A stretch of 64,000 bases of DNA from positions 186,001 to 250,000 of the forward strand of contig CAWCHZ010000002.1 of assembly GCA_963795555.1 (NCBI GenBank). The letters are read 5' to 3'. Each line of letters begins with the position of its first letter. The stretch's first letter is position 1. The notes under the pieces were generated by a model. It was given only the letters and a program-made list of their open reading frames with translations, ran no database searches and was not told the origin of the DNA. This document shows positions 26,455-35,281 of the stretch, piece after piece. The translations under genes were made by a program, and so were the position numbers. Source of the DNA: CAWCHZ01 sp963795555 (GTDB lineage Bacteria; Actinomycetota; Thermoleophilia; Solirubrobacterales; Solirubrobacteraceae).

Positions 26455-26967
26455 ATGGCTCGGCGTGCGGATTCATGGGATCTCGACCGGCTGGGCCTGA
26501 GCTCCGGCGAGGGACGCCGCCACGAGCTGGCGGTGGCGATCGAGCCGCTGCAGCTCAGCGGCGAGCCATACGCCGTCCGGCCCGTGCCGGTGCCTGCGCT
26601 CGTCGACGTCGCGCGGCTGACCGGCGGTGGCTACTCGCTGCGCCTGCGTTTCAGCGCCCGCCTGTCGGGCCCCTGCATGCGCTGCCTGCAACCCGCCGAG
26701 GTCGAGCTGCGGGTCGATGCGCGCGAGATCGATCAGCCGGGCGAGGACGAGGAGCTGCGGAGTCCCTATGTCCGCGGCGGGGTTCTCGACCTGCACGCCT
26801 GGGCGCGCGACGCGCTGGCGCTGTCGCTGCCCGCCCAGCTGCTCTGCGACGCCGGTTGCGCGGGGCTCTGCGCGGTCTGCGGTGTCAACCTCAACGAGGT
26901 CGTCGGCGAGCATGTGCACGAGCGCACGCCGGATCCCCGCTGGGCGAAGCTGCGCGAGCTGCGCTAG
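26455..26967 (+). CDS. DUF177 (YceD-like) protein
   Basis: A 170-residue protein with the family pattern: a beta-rich N-terminal half, LSGPCMRCLQPAEVEL, then DLHAWARDALALSLPAQLLCDAGCAGLC followed by CGVNLNE. The four cysteines in two pairs may bind zinc. DUF177 lies just before rpmF in many bacteria and is linked to 23S rRNA or ribosome accumulation in plants and bacteria. Here it is in the same position. Confidence 0.9.
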   Translation: MARRADSWDLDRLGLSSGEGRRHELAVAIEPLQLSGEPYAVRPVPVPALVDVARLTGGGYSLRLRFSARLSGPCMRCLQPAEVELRVDAREIDQPGEDEELRSPYVRGGVLDLHAWARDALALSLPAQLLCDAGCAGLCAVCGVNLNEVVGEHVHERTPDPRWAKLRELR

Positions 26968-26970
26968 CCT
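26965..26970 (+). promoter_or_regulatory. -10 hexamer for rpmF, overlapping the DUF177 stop
   Basis: TAGCCT begins with the DUF177 TAG stop and ends 9 bases before the rpmF ATG at 26980. Confidence 0.5.
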
Positions 26971-26979
26971 TCGCTCGCC

Positions 26980-27168
26980 ATGGCCGTCCCCAAGCAGAAG
27001 CAGTCGCATGCCCGGACCGCGAAGCGCCGCGCCCAGCACAAGATCGTCGCTCCGGCGCACAACGCCTGCCCGCAGTGCCATTCGCCGCGGCGGCCGCATC
27101 GCGTCTGCCCGACCTGCGGCACCTACTCCGGGCGTCAGGTAACGGCTCCGCCGACGTCCGCCGCCTAG
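26980..27168 (+). CDS. rpmF: 50S ribosomal protein bL32 (zinc-binding form)
   Basis: A 62-residue protein starting MAVPKQKQSHARTAKRRAQH, with CPQC and CPTC zinc knuckles, so the C+ type. A short Thr/Pro/Ser tail is added. It is followed after 12 bases by plsX, the usual order rpmF-plsX. Confidence 0.97.
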   Translation: MAVPKQKQSHARTAKRRAQHKIVAPAHNACPQCHSPRRPHRVCPTCGTYSGRQVTAPPTSAA

Positions 27169-27180
27169 CCGGCGTCGCGG

Positions 27181-28224
27181 ATGGCCGCGAGCGTCACGGT
27201 CGCCGTCGACGCCAACGGTGCCGACTTGGGGCCGCGCGAGGTCGCCGCGGCAGCGGGCCTGGCCGCAGCGCGCGGAACGCGCGTGCTGCTGTTTGGCCCG
27301 CGTGCTGAGATCGGACCGCCCCCGGCCGGCGTCGAGGTCATCGACGCGCCGCTGTCGATCGCCAAGGCGCCCGATCCCGCCCGCGCGGTTCGCTCGACCC
27401 CTGACGCCTCGATCGTGCGCACCGTCAGGGCGGTTGCCGCCGGCGAGGCCGACGCGTTCGTCTCCGGCGGCGCGACTGGTGCCGCGCTGGCAGCCGGCGT
27501 CTTCCACGTGCGGCGCGCGCGCGGCGTCCGACGTCCGGCCCTGGCGGTGATCGTGCCGGTGCCGGGACGGCCGGTGCTGCTGCTCGACAGCGGCGCCAGC
27601 AGCGAGGTCCGCGCCGATCAGCTCGCGCAGTTCGCGTTCATGGGCGCCGCGTTCGCGGCGGTCGTGCTCGGCATCAAGCGACCGCGCGTCGCGCTGCTCT
27701 CCAACGGCGAGGAGCCCTCGCGCGGCAGCGACGCTGTGCGTGCCGCGCATGGGCTGCTGGCCGCAGCCGGAGGGAATACCAGCGGGCTGCGCTTCGTCGG
27801 CAACGTCGAGGGCACGCAGCTGACCAGCGGTGCCGCTGATGTCGTCGTCACCGACGGGTTCACCGGCAACGTCGCACTGAAGCTGATGGAGGGTGTGTCG
27901 GCCACGCTGCTCGGCGCGCTGCGCGAGCGCGTGAGTAGCTCGCGGCGCGCGCAGCTCGGTGGCCTGCTGCTGCGCCCGGCGCTGCGCTCGCTGCGCGACG
28001 AGCTCGAGCCGGAGCGCCAGGGCGGCGCCTACCTGCTCGGGCTGCGCCGACTGGGCGTCGTCTGCCACGGGCGCTTCTCCCGTCAGGGCTTCGCCGAGGC
28101 AATAGCGGTCGCCGAGCGTGGCGTGCGTGGACAGGTGATCGAACGCACCCAGCGGGCGCTCGAGGAGGCTGGCTTCGGCTCGCGGGCGTCCGAGGGCGCC
28201 GCTAGCGTGACCGATCTTCGATGA
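27181..28224 (+). CDS. plsX: Phosphate acyltransferase PlsX
   Basis: Makes acyl-phosphate from acyl-ACP for phospholipid synthesis. It has 347 residues. It starts VTVAVDANGADLGPREVAAA; the family usually has DAMGGD, so the second half of that motif is changed to ANGAD. VSGGATGAALA, LLSNGEEPSRGSD, VEGTQLTSGAADVVVTDGFTGNVALK and the C-terminal GAYLLGLRRLGVVCHG are typical. The stop overlaps the acpP ATG. Confidence 0.93.
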   Translation: MAASVTVAVDANGADLGPREVAAAAGLAAARGTRVLLFGPRAEIGPPPAGVEVIDAPLSIAKAPDPARAVRSTPDASIVRTVRAVAAGEADAFVSGGATGAALAAGVFHVRRARGVRRPALAVIVPVPGRPVLLLDSGASSEVRADQLAQFAFMGAAFAAVVLGIKRPRVALLSNGEEPSRGSDAVRAAHGLLAAAGGNTSGLRFVGNVEGTQLTSGAADVVVTDGFTGNVALKLMEGVSATLLGALRERVSSSRRAQLGGLLLRPALRSLRDELEPERQGGAYLLGLRRLGVVCHGRFSRQGFAEAIAVAERGVRGQVIERTQRALEEAGFGSRASEGAASVTDLR

Positions 28225-28478
28225 CGCGCGACGAGGTCTTCAACCTGATCCGCAGCCACCTGGCCGATGAGCTCGAGCTCGACCCGACCTCGATCCACGA
28301 GTCGACGCGCTTCAAGGACCTCGATGCCGACTCGCTTGACCTCTACACGCTCGTGCAGGAGCTCGAGGACTCCTACGGCGTGCGCATGTCCGACGAGCAG
28401 GCGGCACGTATCCTGACCGTCAGGGAGGCAGTCGACTTCGTCATGGAACACGCCGCCGACCGCGAGCCGAGGCCCTGA
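28221..28478 (+). CDS. acpP: Acyl carrier protein
   Basis: An 85-residue acidic helical protein with the phosphopantetheine site in DLDADSLDLYTL (Ser near residue 38). The usual DSLD-x-VE pattern is slightly altered to DSLDLYTLV. The ATG overlaps the plsX stop. Its TGA stop lies in the same frame as the following rnc, which has no ordinary start codon. Confidence 0.93.
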   Translation: MTRDEVFNLIRSHLADELELDPTSIHESTRFKDLDADSLDLYTLVQELEDSYGVRMSDEQAARILTVREAVDFVMEHAADREPRP

Positions 28479-28481
28479 GTC

Positions 28482-29156
28482 CTGCAACGCCTCGCAAACC
28501 TGCTGGACGAGCTGCCGGCGGATCTCGCCACGCAGGTCTTCACGCATGCCTCCTGGACGGAGCTGCGCGGCGCCTCCTACGAGCTGCTCGCGTTCCTCGG
28601 CGACAGCGTGCTCAACTTCTCGCTGACCGCGTACCTGTACCCGCGCTTCAGGGAGCAGCCCGGCTTTGGCGCCGGCCGGTTGACGCAGATCCGCGCGCAG
28701 GCCGTGTCGCGGCGCTCCTGCCACGCCGTGGCGCTGCGCCTGGGGCTGCCCGAGCGGCTGTTGCGGGCGGCTCCCCAGCAGCTGGGACCGAGCGCCGAGG
28801 TGCTGGTTCGCGGCGAGAACGTGCTCGCCGAGGTGATCGAGGCGGTGATCGGCGCCTGCTATCTGGCCTTTGGGGCCGAGCGCGTGGCCGAGGCGGTCGT
28901 CGAGGCCTTCGCGCCCGAGATCGAGCAGGCGCTGGAGCGACCCGTCGACTACAAGTCGGCGCTCCAGGAGCTGCTCGCGCGTCGGGGCGACGTGGTCGCC
29001 TACGCGGTCCGCGACGAGCAGGGGCCGCCGCACGAGCGCACCTTCGAGATCGCCGCGACCGTGCGCGGCACCGAGCTCGGCCGGGGGCGGGGAAGATCGA
29101 AGAAGGACGCCGAGCAGGCCGCCGCGCGGGCTGCGCTGGAGCGGATGGGCGGCTGA
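28482..29156 (+). CDS. rnc: Ribonuclease III with apparent CTG start
   Basis: Cleaves double-stranded RNA in rRNA and mRNA processing. The catalytic signature is YELLAFLGDSVLNFSL, preceded by VFTHASW; the second acidic cluster is GENVLAEVIEAVIGACYL, and a dsRNA-binding domain with GRGRSKKDAEQAAARAALE ends the protein. In frame, no ATG, GTG or TTG exists between the acpP stop (28476-28478) and the motif; the first GTG at 28608 lies inside the signature. CTG 28482, with GAGG at 28469-28472 nine bases upstream, gives 224 residues, the normal length. Read-through of the acpP TGA is the alternative. Confidence 0.85.
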   Translation: MQRLANLLDELPADLATQVFTHASWTELRGASYELLAFLGDSVLNFSLTAYLYPRFREQPGFGAGRLTQIRAQAVSRRSCHAVALRLGLPERLLRAAPQQLGPSAEVLVRGENVLAEVIEAVIGACYLAFGAERVAEAVVEAFAPEIEQALERPVDYKSALQELLARRGDVVAYAVRDEQGPPHERTFEIAATVRGTELGRGRGRSKKDAEQAAARAALERMGG

Positions 29157-29202
29157 GCGCGTGGATCGGCTGCTGAGTACCTGGATGGGTGGCTGAGCAG
29201 GT
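29143..29202 (+). repeat. Three 20-base imperfect tandem repeats at the rnc/smc junction
   Basis: Units at 29143-29162, 29163-29182 and 29183-29202 each contain a GCTGAG core. The first carries the rnc stop, the last the smc GTG start. Because the period is 20, the three TGA triplets (29154, 29174, 29194) fall in all three frames. Confidence 0.85.
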
Positions 29203-32200
29203 GTTCCTGAGATCGCTGACGCTGCGCGGCTTCAAGTCCTTCCCGGATCGCACGCGGCTGGAGTTCGGCCCCGGCGTCAGCGTGGTCGTCGGGCCCAATG
29301 GGTCGGGCAAGTCCAACGTGACCGACGCCGTCCTGTGGGCGATGGGCGAGCAGTCGCCGCTGGCGGTGCGCGGACAATCGATGCAGGACGTCATCTTCGC
29401 CGGTGGCCCGGGCCAGCGGGCGCGGCAGGAGGCCGTTGTCGAGCTGGTGCTCGACAACGCCGACGGCAGCCTGCCGCTCGATCTGTCCGAGATCTCGATC
29501 GTGCGCCGGCTGGATCGAGCGGGCGAGGGCGAGTACCGCCTCAACGGGGCGCGCTGCCGTCTCGTCGACGTGCTCGAGCTGCTCTCCGACACCGGGCTGG
29601 GGAAGGAGTCGCACTCGGTCGTCTCGCAGGGTCGCGTCGAGGCGATCGTCACCTCCAAGCCGCGCGATCGGCGGCTGTTGATCGAGGAGGCGGCGGGGCT
29701 GGGCAAGCACCGCAAGCGCCGCCGGCGCGCCCAGCTCAAGCTCGCGCGCACGCAGGAGAACCTCGACCGTGCGCTCGACGTCGAGCGCGAGGCGCGCTCG
29801 CGGTTGCGCCCGCTCAAGCGCCAAGCCGAGGCCGCGGAGCTGCACGCGCGCCTGGAGCGCCAGACGGTCGAGACGCGCTGGGAGCTCGTTCGTGACGTGG
29901 CGCATGAGCGCCAGGCGGCGCTGGCGGGCGCTGAGCGGGCCGTCGCCCGGGCGCATGCCGCGCGCGCTGAGGCCGAGCAGGCGCTGGCCGAGATCACGAG
30001 CCGCCGCCAGGCCGCCGAGGAGGCGCTCGCGCAGCGGGGACGGGACCACGACCTGCTCGCCTCGCGCTGCTTTGCCGCGCGCGCCGCACGCGACCGGATC
30101 GCGCTGCGCGTGGAGCATGTCGGGGGGATCGAGCGCGAGCTCGCGGCGCGCTGCGAGCGTCAGCGGACCGAGCTTGTGCGGCTGGAGGCCGAGTCGGCCG
30201 CCGATCGCGAGGATCCCGGCAGCGCCGCGCGGATGGCGACGCTCGAGGCCGAGCTGTCGGAGCTGGCGGTCGATCGCGAGCAGCGCATTGCGGCCGAGGT
30301 CGCCGAGCTCGAGCGCGAGCGGGCACGCGCCGGGCAGGAGCGCGGCCGGCTCGACAATGAGGTACGGCAACTGCGCGACGAGCTCGCTGCCGCCGACGAG
30401 CGCGCCACCACGGCTCGCACGGCCAGCCGTGAGGCCGAGGCGGCCGTCGAGCGGGCGCGGCGGGAGGCGGCGCGCGTCGGCGCCGAGCTGGCGGCCGTCA
30501 ACCAGTTCCTGCGCAGCCAAGCCGGGGCCCCGGGCGGTGCGCGCGCGCTTGCCGACGACCTCGAGGTGGATCCCGGTTACGAGCTGGCGCTGGCGGCGGC
30601 GCTCGGTGGTCGCCTCGGGGCGGCTGTCGTTCCCGACCTGGCCAGCGGCGAGGCCCTGCTCGATCGCAGCGGCGCTGACGGCGGTAGCGCGATCGTGGCA
30701 AGCGGGACCACCGGCGCACGCCAGGCGCCCTCGCCGCCGGCAGCTGGAGCTGAGCGCCTGCTGGATCACGTGCGCGGCGAGGGCGCCGCGCTCGAGCTGG
30801 CCACCACGCTGCTCGCCGACGCCTGGGTGGTGCCATCGCTCGGCGCGCTGGCGGTGGGCTTTGAGGGCACAGCCGTGACACGCGGCGGGCGGGTCTGGCT
30901 CGGTGCGTGGCATGAGCTGCGCCAGCTTCCGGCGGGTGGCGCGGAACGGATCCTCGCGGAGCGCAACCGGCGCGAGCAGTTGGTGTCCGACACCGAGCAT
31001 GCCGCCGCCGCCGAGCGCGCTGCGCTGGCGGCCGCTCAGGCTGCGGCGGGGGAGATCCAGGTGGCGGATGCCGCGCGCGCGGAGGCCGACGCGGCTGTGC
31101 GCGAGCGCGCGCGCGCGCTCGACGTCGCCGATGAGGAGCTGCGCCGGCTCGGCTGGCGGATCGAGCGGCGTCGCGGCGCCCCCGACGAGGGCCCGCAGGC
31201 GGTGCGCCACGCGCAGCTGGAGGCCGAGCTGAGGGCGGAGCGGCGGCTCGCCGAGCAGCTCGACAACCAGCGCCGCCAGCGCCTGCGCAGCATCGAGGAG
31301 CTCCGTGGCGGGCGAGCGCGCGCGGAGGCTCTGCTGCCGGTCGCGGCGCGGCTGTCGCAGGGGCTGCGCAGCGTCGCGGACGCGCTCGCACCGGGGATCG
31401 GGCTGCTGGAGGCGGCGCTGGCCGCCGACCGCGAGGCCGGCGAGCAGCTTGCGGCGCAGCTGCGCGCCTGCGCCCAGGAGGAGGCGGCCGTGCAGTCCCG
31501 CCTGCGCGAGCACGGCGACGCGGTCACCACGGCGGAGGTGCAGGCGCAGCGCTCACGCGATCTCGCCGCCGAGACCCAGGCCGAGCTCGGGCAGCTCGCG
31601 CTGCGGCTCGAGTTGCCCGCGGAGCCGTCGGCGGAGCGGCTCGAGCCGGCGCAGCGGATCGCGCTCGAGGAGCGGATCGCGCGCCTGGCTCGCCGGCGCG
31701 AGCAGCTGGGCCCGGTCAACCCGCTCGCCCAGGCCGAGTACGCCGAGGCAGTCGAGCACGTGGAGCAGCTGGAGCGCCAGCGGGAGGATCTGGAGAGCGC
31801 GCTACGGGAGCTCGAAGGGCTGATCCGCGAGACCGATCGGCGCATCCACGACGCCTTCGAGGAGACCTTCACGGCCGCTGCGCGCAACTTCGAGGACGTC
31901 GTCGGCCAGCTCTTCCCCGGCGGGCGCGGCAGGCTGCGACTGGTGCAGGACGAGGTCGGCCCGCGCTCGGTGCTCGGCGGCCAGCCCGCCGAGGACGCCG
32001 AGCGTGCGGATCGGTCCGCCGAGGACGGGGACGCCGACGCTGCTGACACGGCCGACCGGGAGGACGAAGGGGCGCCTGAGGAGCAGCTTGGGGTCGAGAT
32101 CGAGATCACCCCGGCGGGCAAGGCGATGAAGCGCCTGTCGCTGCTCTCCGGCGGCGAGAAGTCGCTGACCGCGCTGGCCTTCCTGTTCGCGGTTTTCCTG

Positions 32201-32548
32201 GCGCGCCCCTGTCCGTTCTACATCCTCGACGAGGTCGAGGCGGCACTCGACGACCTCAACATCGATCGCTTCCTGACCCTGCTGCGTCGCTACGCCGGCC
32301 GGGCGCAGTTCATCGTCGTGACCCATCAGAAGCGCACGATGGAGGCGGCCGATTGGCTCTACGGCGTCTCGATGGGCGACGACGGCGTCTCGCGGGTCCT
32401 CTCGCGGCGTCTGGGCCAGGACAGCGCCGAGGAGGGCGCGTCGACGGTGGCTGAGGGGAGCGAGTCGACGCCAGCCGAGGCGAGCGAGCCGATGTCGGCC
32501 GAGGCGAGCGAGTCGACGCCGGCCGAGGTCGCCGCTGGCGCAGCCTGA
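29189..32548 (+). CDS. smc: Chromosome segregation protein SMC
   Basis: A condensin ATPase that organises the chromosome with ScpA/ScpB. GTG 29189 gives 1119 residues, a little short of the usual 1150-1190. Walker A GPNGSGKSN is near residue 35, long coiled coils flank a hinge at about 440-590, and the signature LLSGGEKSLTALAFLF (near 985) and Walker B YILDEVEAALDD (near 1011) close the head. An acidic insertion, rich in Ala, Asp and Glu, lies before the signature around 930-965. The C-terminal tail is made of 24-base repeats coding for SESTPAEA-type units. Confidence 0.95.
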   Translation: MAEQVFLRSLTLRGFKSFPDRTRLEFGPGVSVVVGPNGSGKSNVTDAVLWAMGEQSPLAVRGQSMQDVIFAGGPGQRARQEAVVELVLDNADGSLPLDLSEISIVRRLDRAGEGEYRLNGARCRLVDVLELLSDTGLGKESHSVVSQGRVEAIVTSKPRDRRLLIEEAAGLGKHRKRRRRAQLKLARTQENLDRALDVEREARSRLRPLKRQAEAAELHARLERQTVETRWELVRDVAHERQAALAGAERAVARAHAARAEAEQALAEITSRRQAAEEALAQRGRDHDLLASRCFAARAARDRIALRVEHVGGIERELAARCERQRTELVRLEAESAADREDPGSAARMATLEAELSELAVDREQRIAAEVAELERERARAGQERGRLDNEVRQLRDELAAADERATTARTASREAEAAVERARREAARVGAELAAVNQFLRSQAGAPGGARALADDLEVDPGYELALAAALGGRLGAAVVPDLASGEALLDRSGADGGSAIVASGTTGARQAPSPPAAGAERLLDHVRGEGAALELATTLLADAWVVPSLGALAVGFEGTAVTRGGRVWLGAWHELRQLPAGGAERILAERNRREQLVSDTEHAAAAERAALAAAQAAAGEIQVADAARAEADAAVRERARALDVADEELRRLGWRIERRRGAPDEGPQAVRHAQLEAELRAERRLAEQLDNQRRQRLRSIEELRGGRARAEALLPVAARLSQGLRSVADALAPGIGLLEAALAADREAGEQLAAQLRACAQEEAAVQSRLREHGDAVTTAEVQAQRSRDLAAETQAELGQLALRLELPAEPSAERLEPAQRIALEERIARLARRREQLGPVNPLAQAEYAEAVEHVEQLERQREDLESALRELEGLIRETDRRIHDAFEETFTAAARNFEDVVGQLFPGGRGRLRLVQDEVGPRSVLGGQPAEDAERADRSAEDGDADAADTADREDEGAPEEQLGVEIEITPAGKAMKRLSLLSGGEKSLTALAFLFAVFLARPCPFYILDEVEAALDDLNIDRFLTLLRRYAGRAQFIVVTHQKRTMEAADWLYGVSMGDDGVSRVLSRRLGQDSAEEGASTVAEGSESTPAEASEPMSAEASESTPAEVAAGAA

Positions 32549-32550
32549 TC

Positions 32551-33540
<990 letters not shown>

Positions 33541-33576
33541 CGCGCGCCGCGCGCGCCGGAGCCGCGCCTCGGCTGA

Positions 33577-33593
33577 CGCGTCCCCCGGACGCG
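33577..33593 (+). terminator. Hairpin after ftsY
   Basis: CGCGTCC at 33577-33583 pairs perfectly with GGACGCG at 33587-33593 around CCC. It is GC-rich without a T tract, and a second hairpin follows 29 bases later. Confidence 0.5.
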
Positions 33594-33622
33594 GCCTCGC
33601 GCTGGGCGCTGTCGCGCCGCGC

Positions 33623-33643
33623 GGGAGCCGGAGACAGGCTCCC
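33623..33643 (+). terminator. Second hairpin after ftsY
   Basis: GGGAGCC at 33623-33629 pairs with GGCTCCC at 33637-33643 around a 7-base loop. It lies just before the nfeD -10 hexamer, so the pair probably separates the smc-ftsY unit from nfeD. Confidence 0.5.
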
Positions 33644-33650
33644 ACTGAGC

Positions 33651-33656
33651 TAATCT
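33651..33656 (+). promoter_or_regulatory. -10 hexamer for the nfeD-SPFH unit
   Basis: TAATCT lies 9 bases before the ATG at 33666, right after two hairpins. Confidence 0.55.
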
Positions 33657-33665
33657 CGACTCGAC

Positions 33666-34097
33666 ATGGCCAGCTGGGTTCTCTGGATCATCGCCGCCTG
33701 TGCGCTCGGGGTGGGCGAGGTCCTGACGATGGGGTTCTTCCTGGCGCCGTTTGCGGCTGGTGCGCTCGTCGCGGCGCTCGTCGCGGCGCTTGGTGGCGGC
33801 ACGCTGGCGTCGCTCGGCTTCTTCGCGGGAATCTCGCTGTTCATCCTGCTCGTGGTGCGTCCGCTCGCGCGTGAGCACCGGCGCCTGCCGCCGCATCTGC
33901 GCACGGGCACCGCGGCGCTGGTCGGGCACGACGCCGTGGTGCTCGAGCGGATCGCCAACCGCGAGGGTGCGGGCTGCGTGAAGATCGATGGAGAGGTGTG
34001 GACGGCCCGTGCCTACGACGAGGATGACGTGATCGAGGTCGGCACGCGCGTTCAGGTCATGGAGATCCGGGGTGCGACGGCCCTGGTGAGCGAATAG
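33666..34097 (+). CDS. NfeD-like membrane protein
   Basis: A 143-residue protein with two or three hydrophobic helices (LWIIAACALGVGEVLTMGFFLAP and LASLGFFAGISLFILLVV) and a C-terminal OB fold ending IEVGTRVQVMEIRGATALVSE, the standard NfeD ending. NfeD proteins accompany SPFH-family proteins at membrane microdomains; the next gene is such a protein, eight bases away. Confidence 0.9.
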   Translation: MASWVLWIIAACALGVGEVLTMGFFLAPFAAGALVAALVAALGGGTLASLGFFAGISLFILLVVRPLAREHRRLPPHLRTGTAALVGHDAVVLERIANREGAGCVKIDGEVWTARAYDEDDVIEVGTRVQVMEIRGATALVSE

Positions 34098-34105
34098 GAG
34101 ACGCG

Positions 34106-35272
34106 ATGGCTGCCTGGATCGTCCTTGCCGTGATCGTCGTGCTCGCGCTGATCATCGCGAGCCGCACGATCCGCATCGTCCCGCAGGCCCGTGCGGGCAT
34201 CGTCGAGCGCCTGGGTCGCTACCAGCGCACGCTCGATCCCGGGCTTGCGGTCCTGATGCCGTTCATCGACCGGCTCAAGCCGCTGATCGACCTGCGCGAG
34301 CAGGTCGTCTCGTTCCCGCCCCAGCCGGTCATCACCGAAGACAACCTGGTCGTCGGCATCGACACGGTCGTCTACTTCCAGATAACGGACGCCAAGGCGG
34401 TCTCCTACGAGGTCGCCAACCCCCTGCAGGCGATGGAGCAGCTGACGATCACGACGTTGCGCAACGTGATCGGCGGCATCAGCCTCGAGGATGCGCTGAC
34501 CTCGCGCGATCACATCAACGGCCAGCTGCGCGTGGTGCTCGACGAGGCGACCGGCAAGTGGGGGATCCGTGTCAACCGCGTCGAGCTCAAGTCGATCGAC
34601 CCGCCAGGGCCGATCCAGGAGGCGATGGAGAAGCAGATGCGCGCCGAGCGCGACCGCCGTGCGGCGATCCTCACCGCCGAGGGCGTCAAGCAGTCGCAGA
34701 TCCTCACGGCGGAGGGCGAGAAGCAGGCGGCGGTGCTCAAGGCCGAGGGCTCGCGCCAGGCTGCGATCCTGCGTTCAGAGGGCGAGGCCAAGGCGATCGA
34801 GACGGTGTTCGCGGCGATCCACGAGGGCCGGCCCGATCAGCAGCTGCTCTCCTACCAGTATCTGCAGATGCTGCCGCAGCTCGCGCAGGGTCAGGCCAAC
34901 AAGGTGTTCGTGATCCCATCCGAGTTCTCGCAGGCGCTGGGCGGCCTGGGGCAGGCGCTTGGTGGTCGTGCGGGCGGCCCCGGCCCGGATGGGCCCGGTG
35001 GCCGTGAGCCCGATGGGCCCGGTGGTCGCGGGCCCGAGGGCCCCGGTGGCCGTGGGCCCGGCCGCCGCGGTGGGCCCGGCGGTCGTCAGCGCGGTGAGGC
35101 GCAGCTCGGGCCCGGGCCCGGACATGAGAGCTCGGCCCCGGAGGCGCACGAGGCCGTCGCCGAGGCCCATGACGCGCTCGAGCAGGCCCAGCAGGCCGTC
35201 GCCGACGCCGAGAAGCAGGTCGGTGGCGCGGAGAGCCCCGGTCAGCGACCGGCTGGCAAGCGCGGTGATTGA
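34106..35272 (+). CDS. SPFH/band 7 (stomatin-like, QmcA-type) membrane protein
   Basis: A 388-residue protein: an N-terminal hydrophobic anchor (WIVLAVIVVLALIIA), a band 7 domain with IVPQARAGIVERLGRY and VNRVELKSIDPP, and a helical region of repeated ILTAEGxKQ/AILRSEGEAKA units. The C-terminal 95 residues are low-complexity, with tandem GPDGPGGRGP-type repeats followed by an Ala/Glu-rich helix. The family forms oligomeric scaffolds in the membrane; the nfeD-SPFH pairing supports that role. It is inserted between ftsY and ffh. Confidence 0.88.
   Translation: MAAWIVLAVIVVLALIIASRTIRIVPQARAGIVERLGRYQRTLDPGLAVLMPFIDRLKPLIDLREQVVSFPPQPVITEDNLVVGIDTVVYFQITDAKAVSYEVANPLQAMEQLTITTLRNVIGGISLEDALTSRDHINGQLRVVLDEATGKWGIRVNRVELKSIDPPGPIQEAMEKQMRAERDRRAAILTAEGVKQSQILTAEGEKQAAVLKAEGSRQAAILRSEGEAKAIETVFAAIHEGRPDQQLLSYQYLQMLPQLAQGQANKVFVIPSEFSQALGGLGQALGGRAGGPGPDGPGGREPDGPGGRGPEGPGGRGPGRRGGPGGRQRGEAQLGPGPGHESSAPEAHEAVAEAHDALEQAQQAVADAEKQVGGAESPGQRPAGKRGD
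34988..35070 (+). repeat. Degenerate tandem repeats in the SPFH gene tail
   Basis: Repeats of about 24-27 bases around GGGCCCGGTGG encode the Gly/Pro/Arg stretch of the C-terminal tail. Copies are imperfect. Confidence 0.7.
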
Positions 35273-35281
35273 GGCGCGGTG

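Noticed and set aside
29000..31513. 837-codon minus-strand open frame opposite smc
   Set aside because: Antisense to smc, with repetitive Arg/Leu/Gln/Ala composition and no motif.
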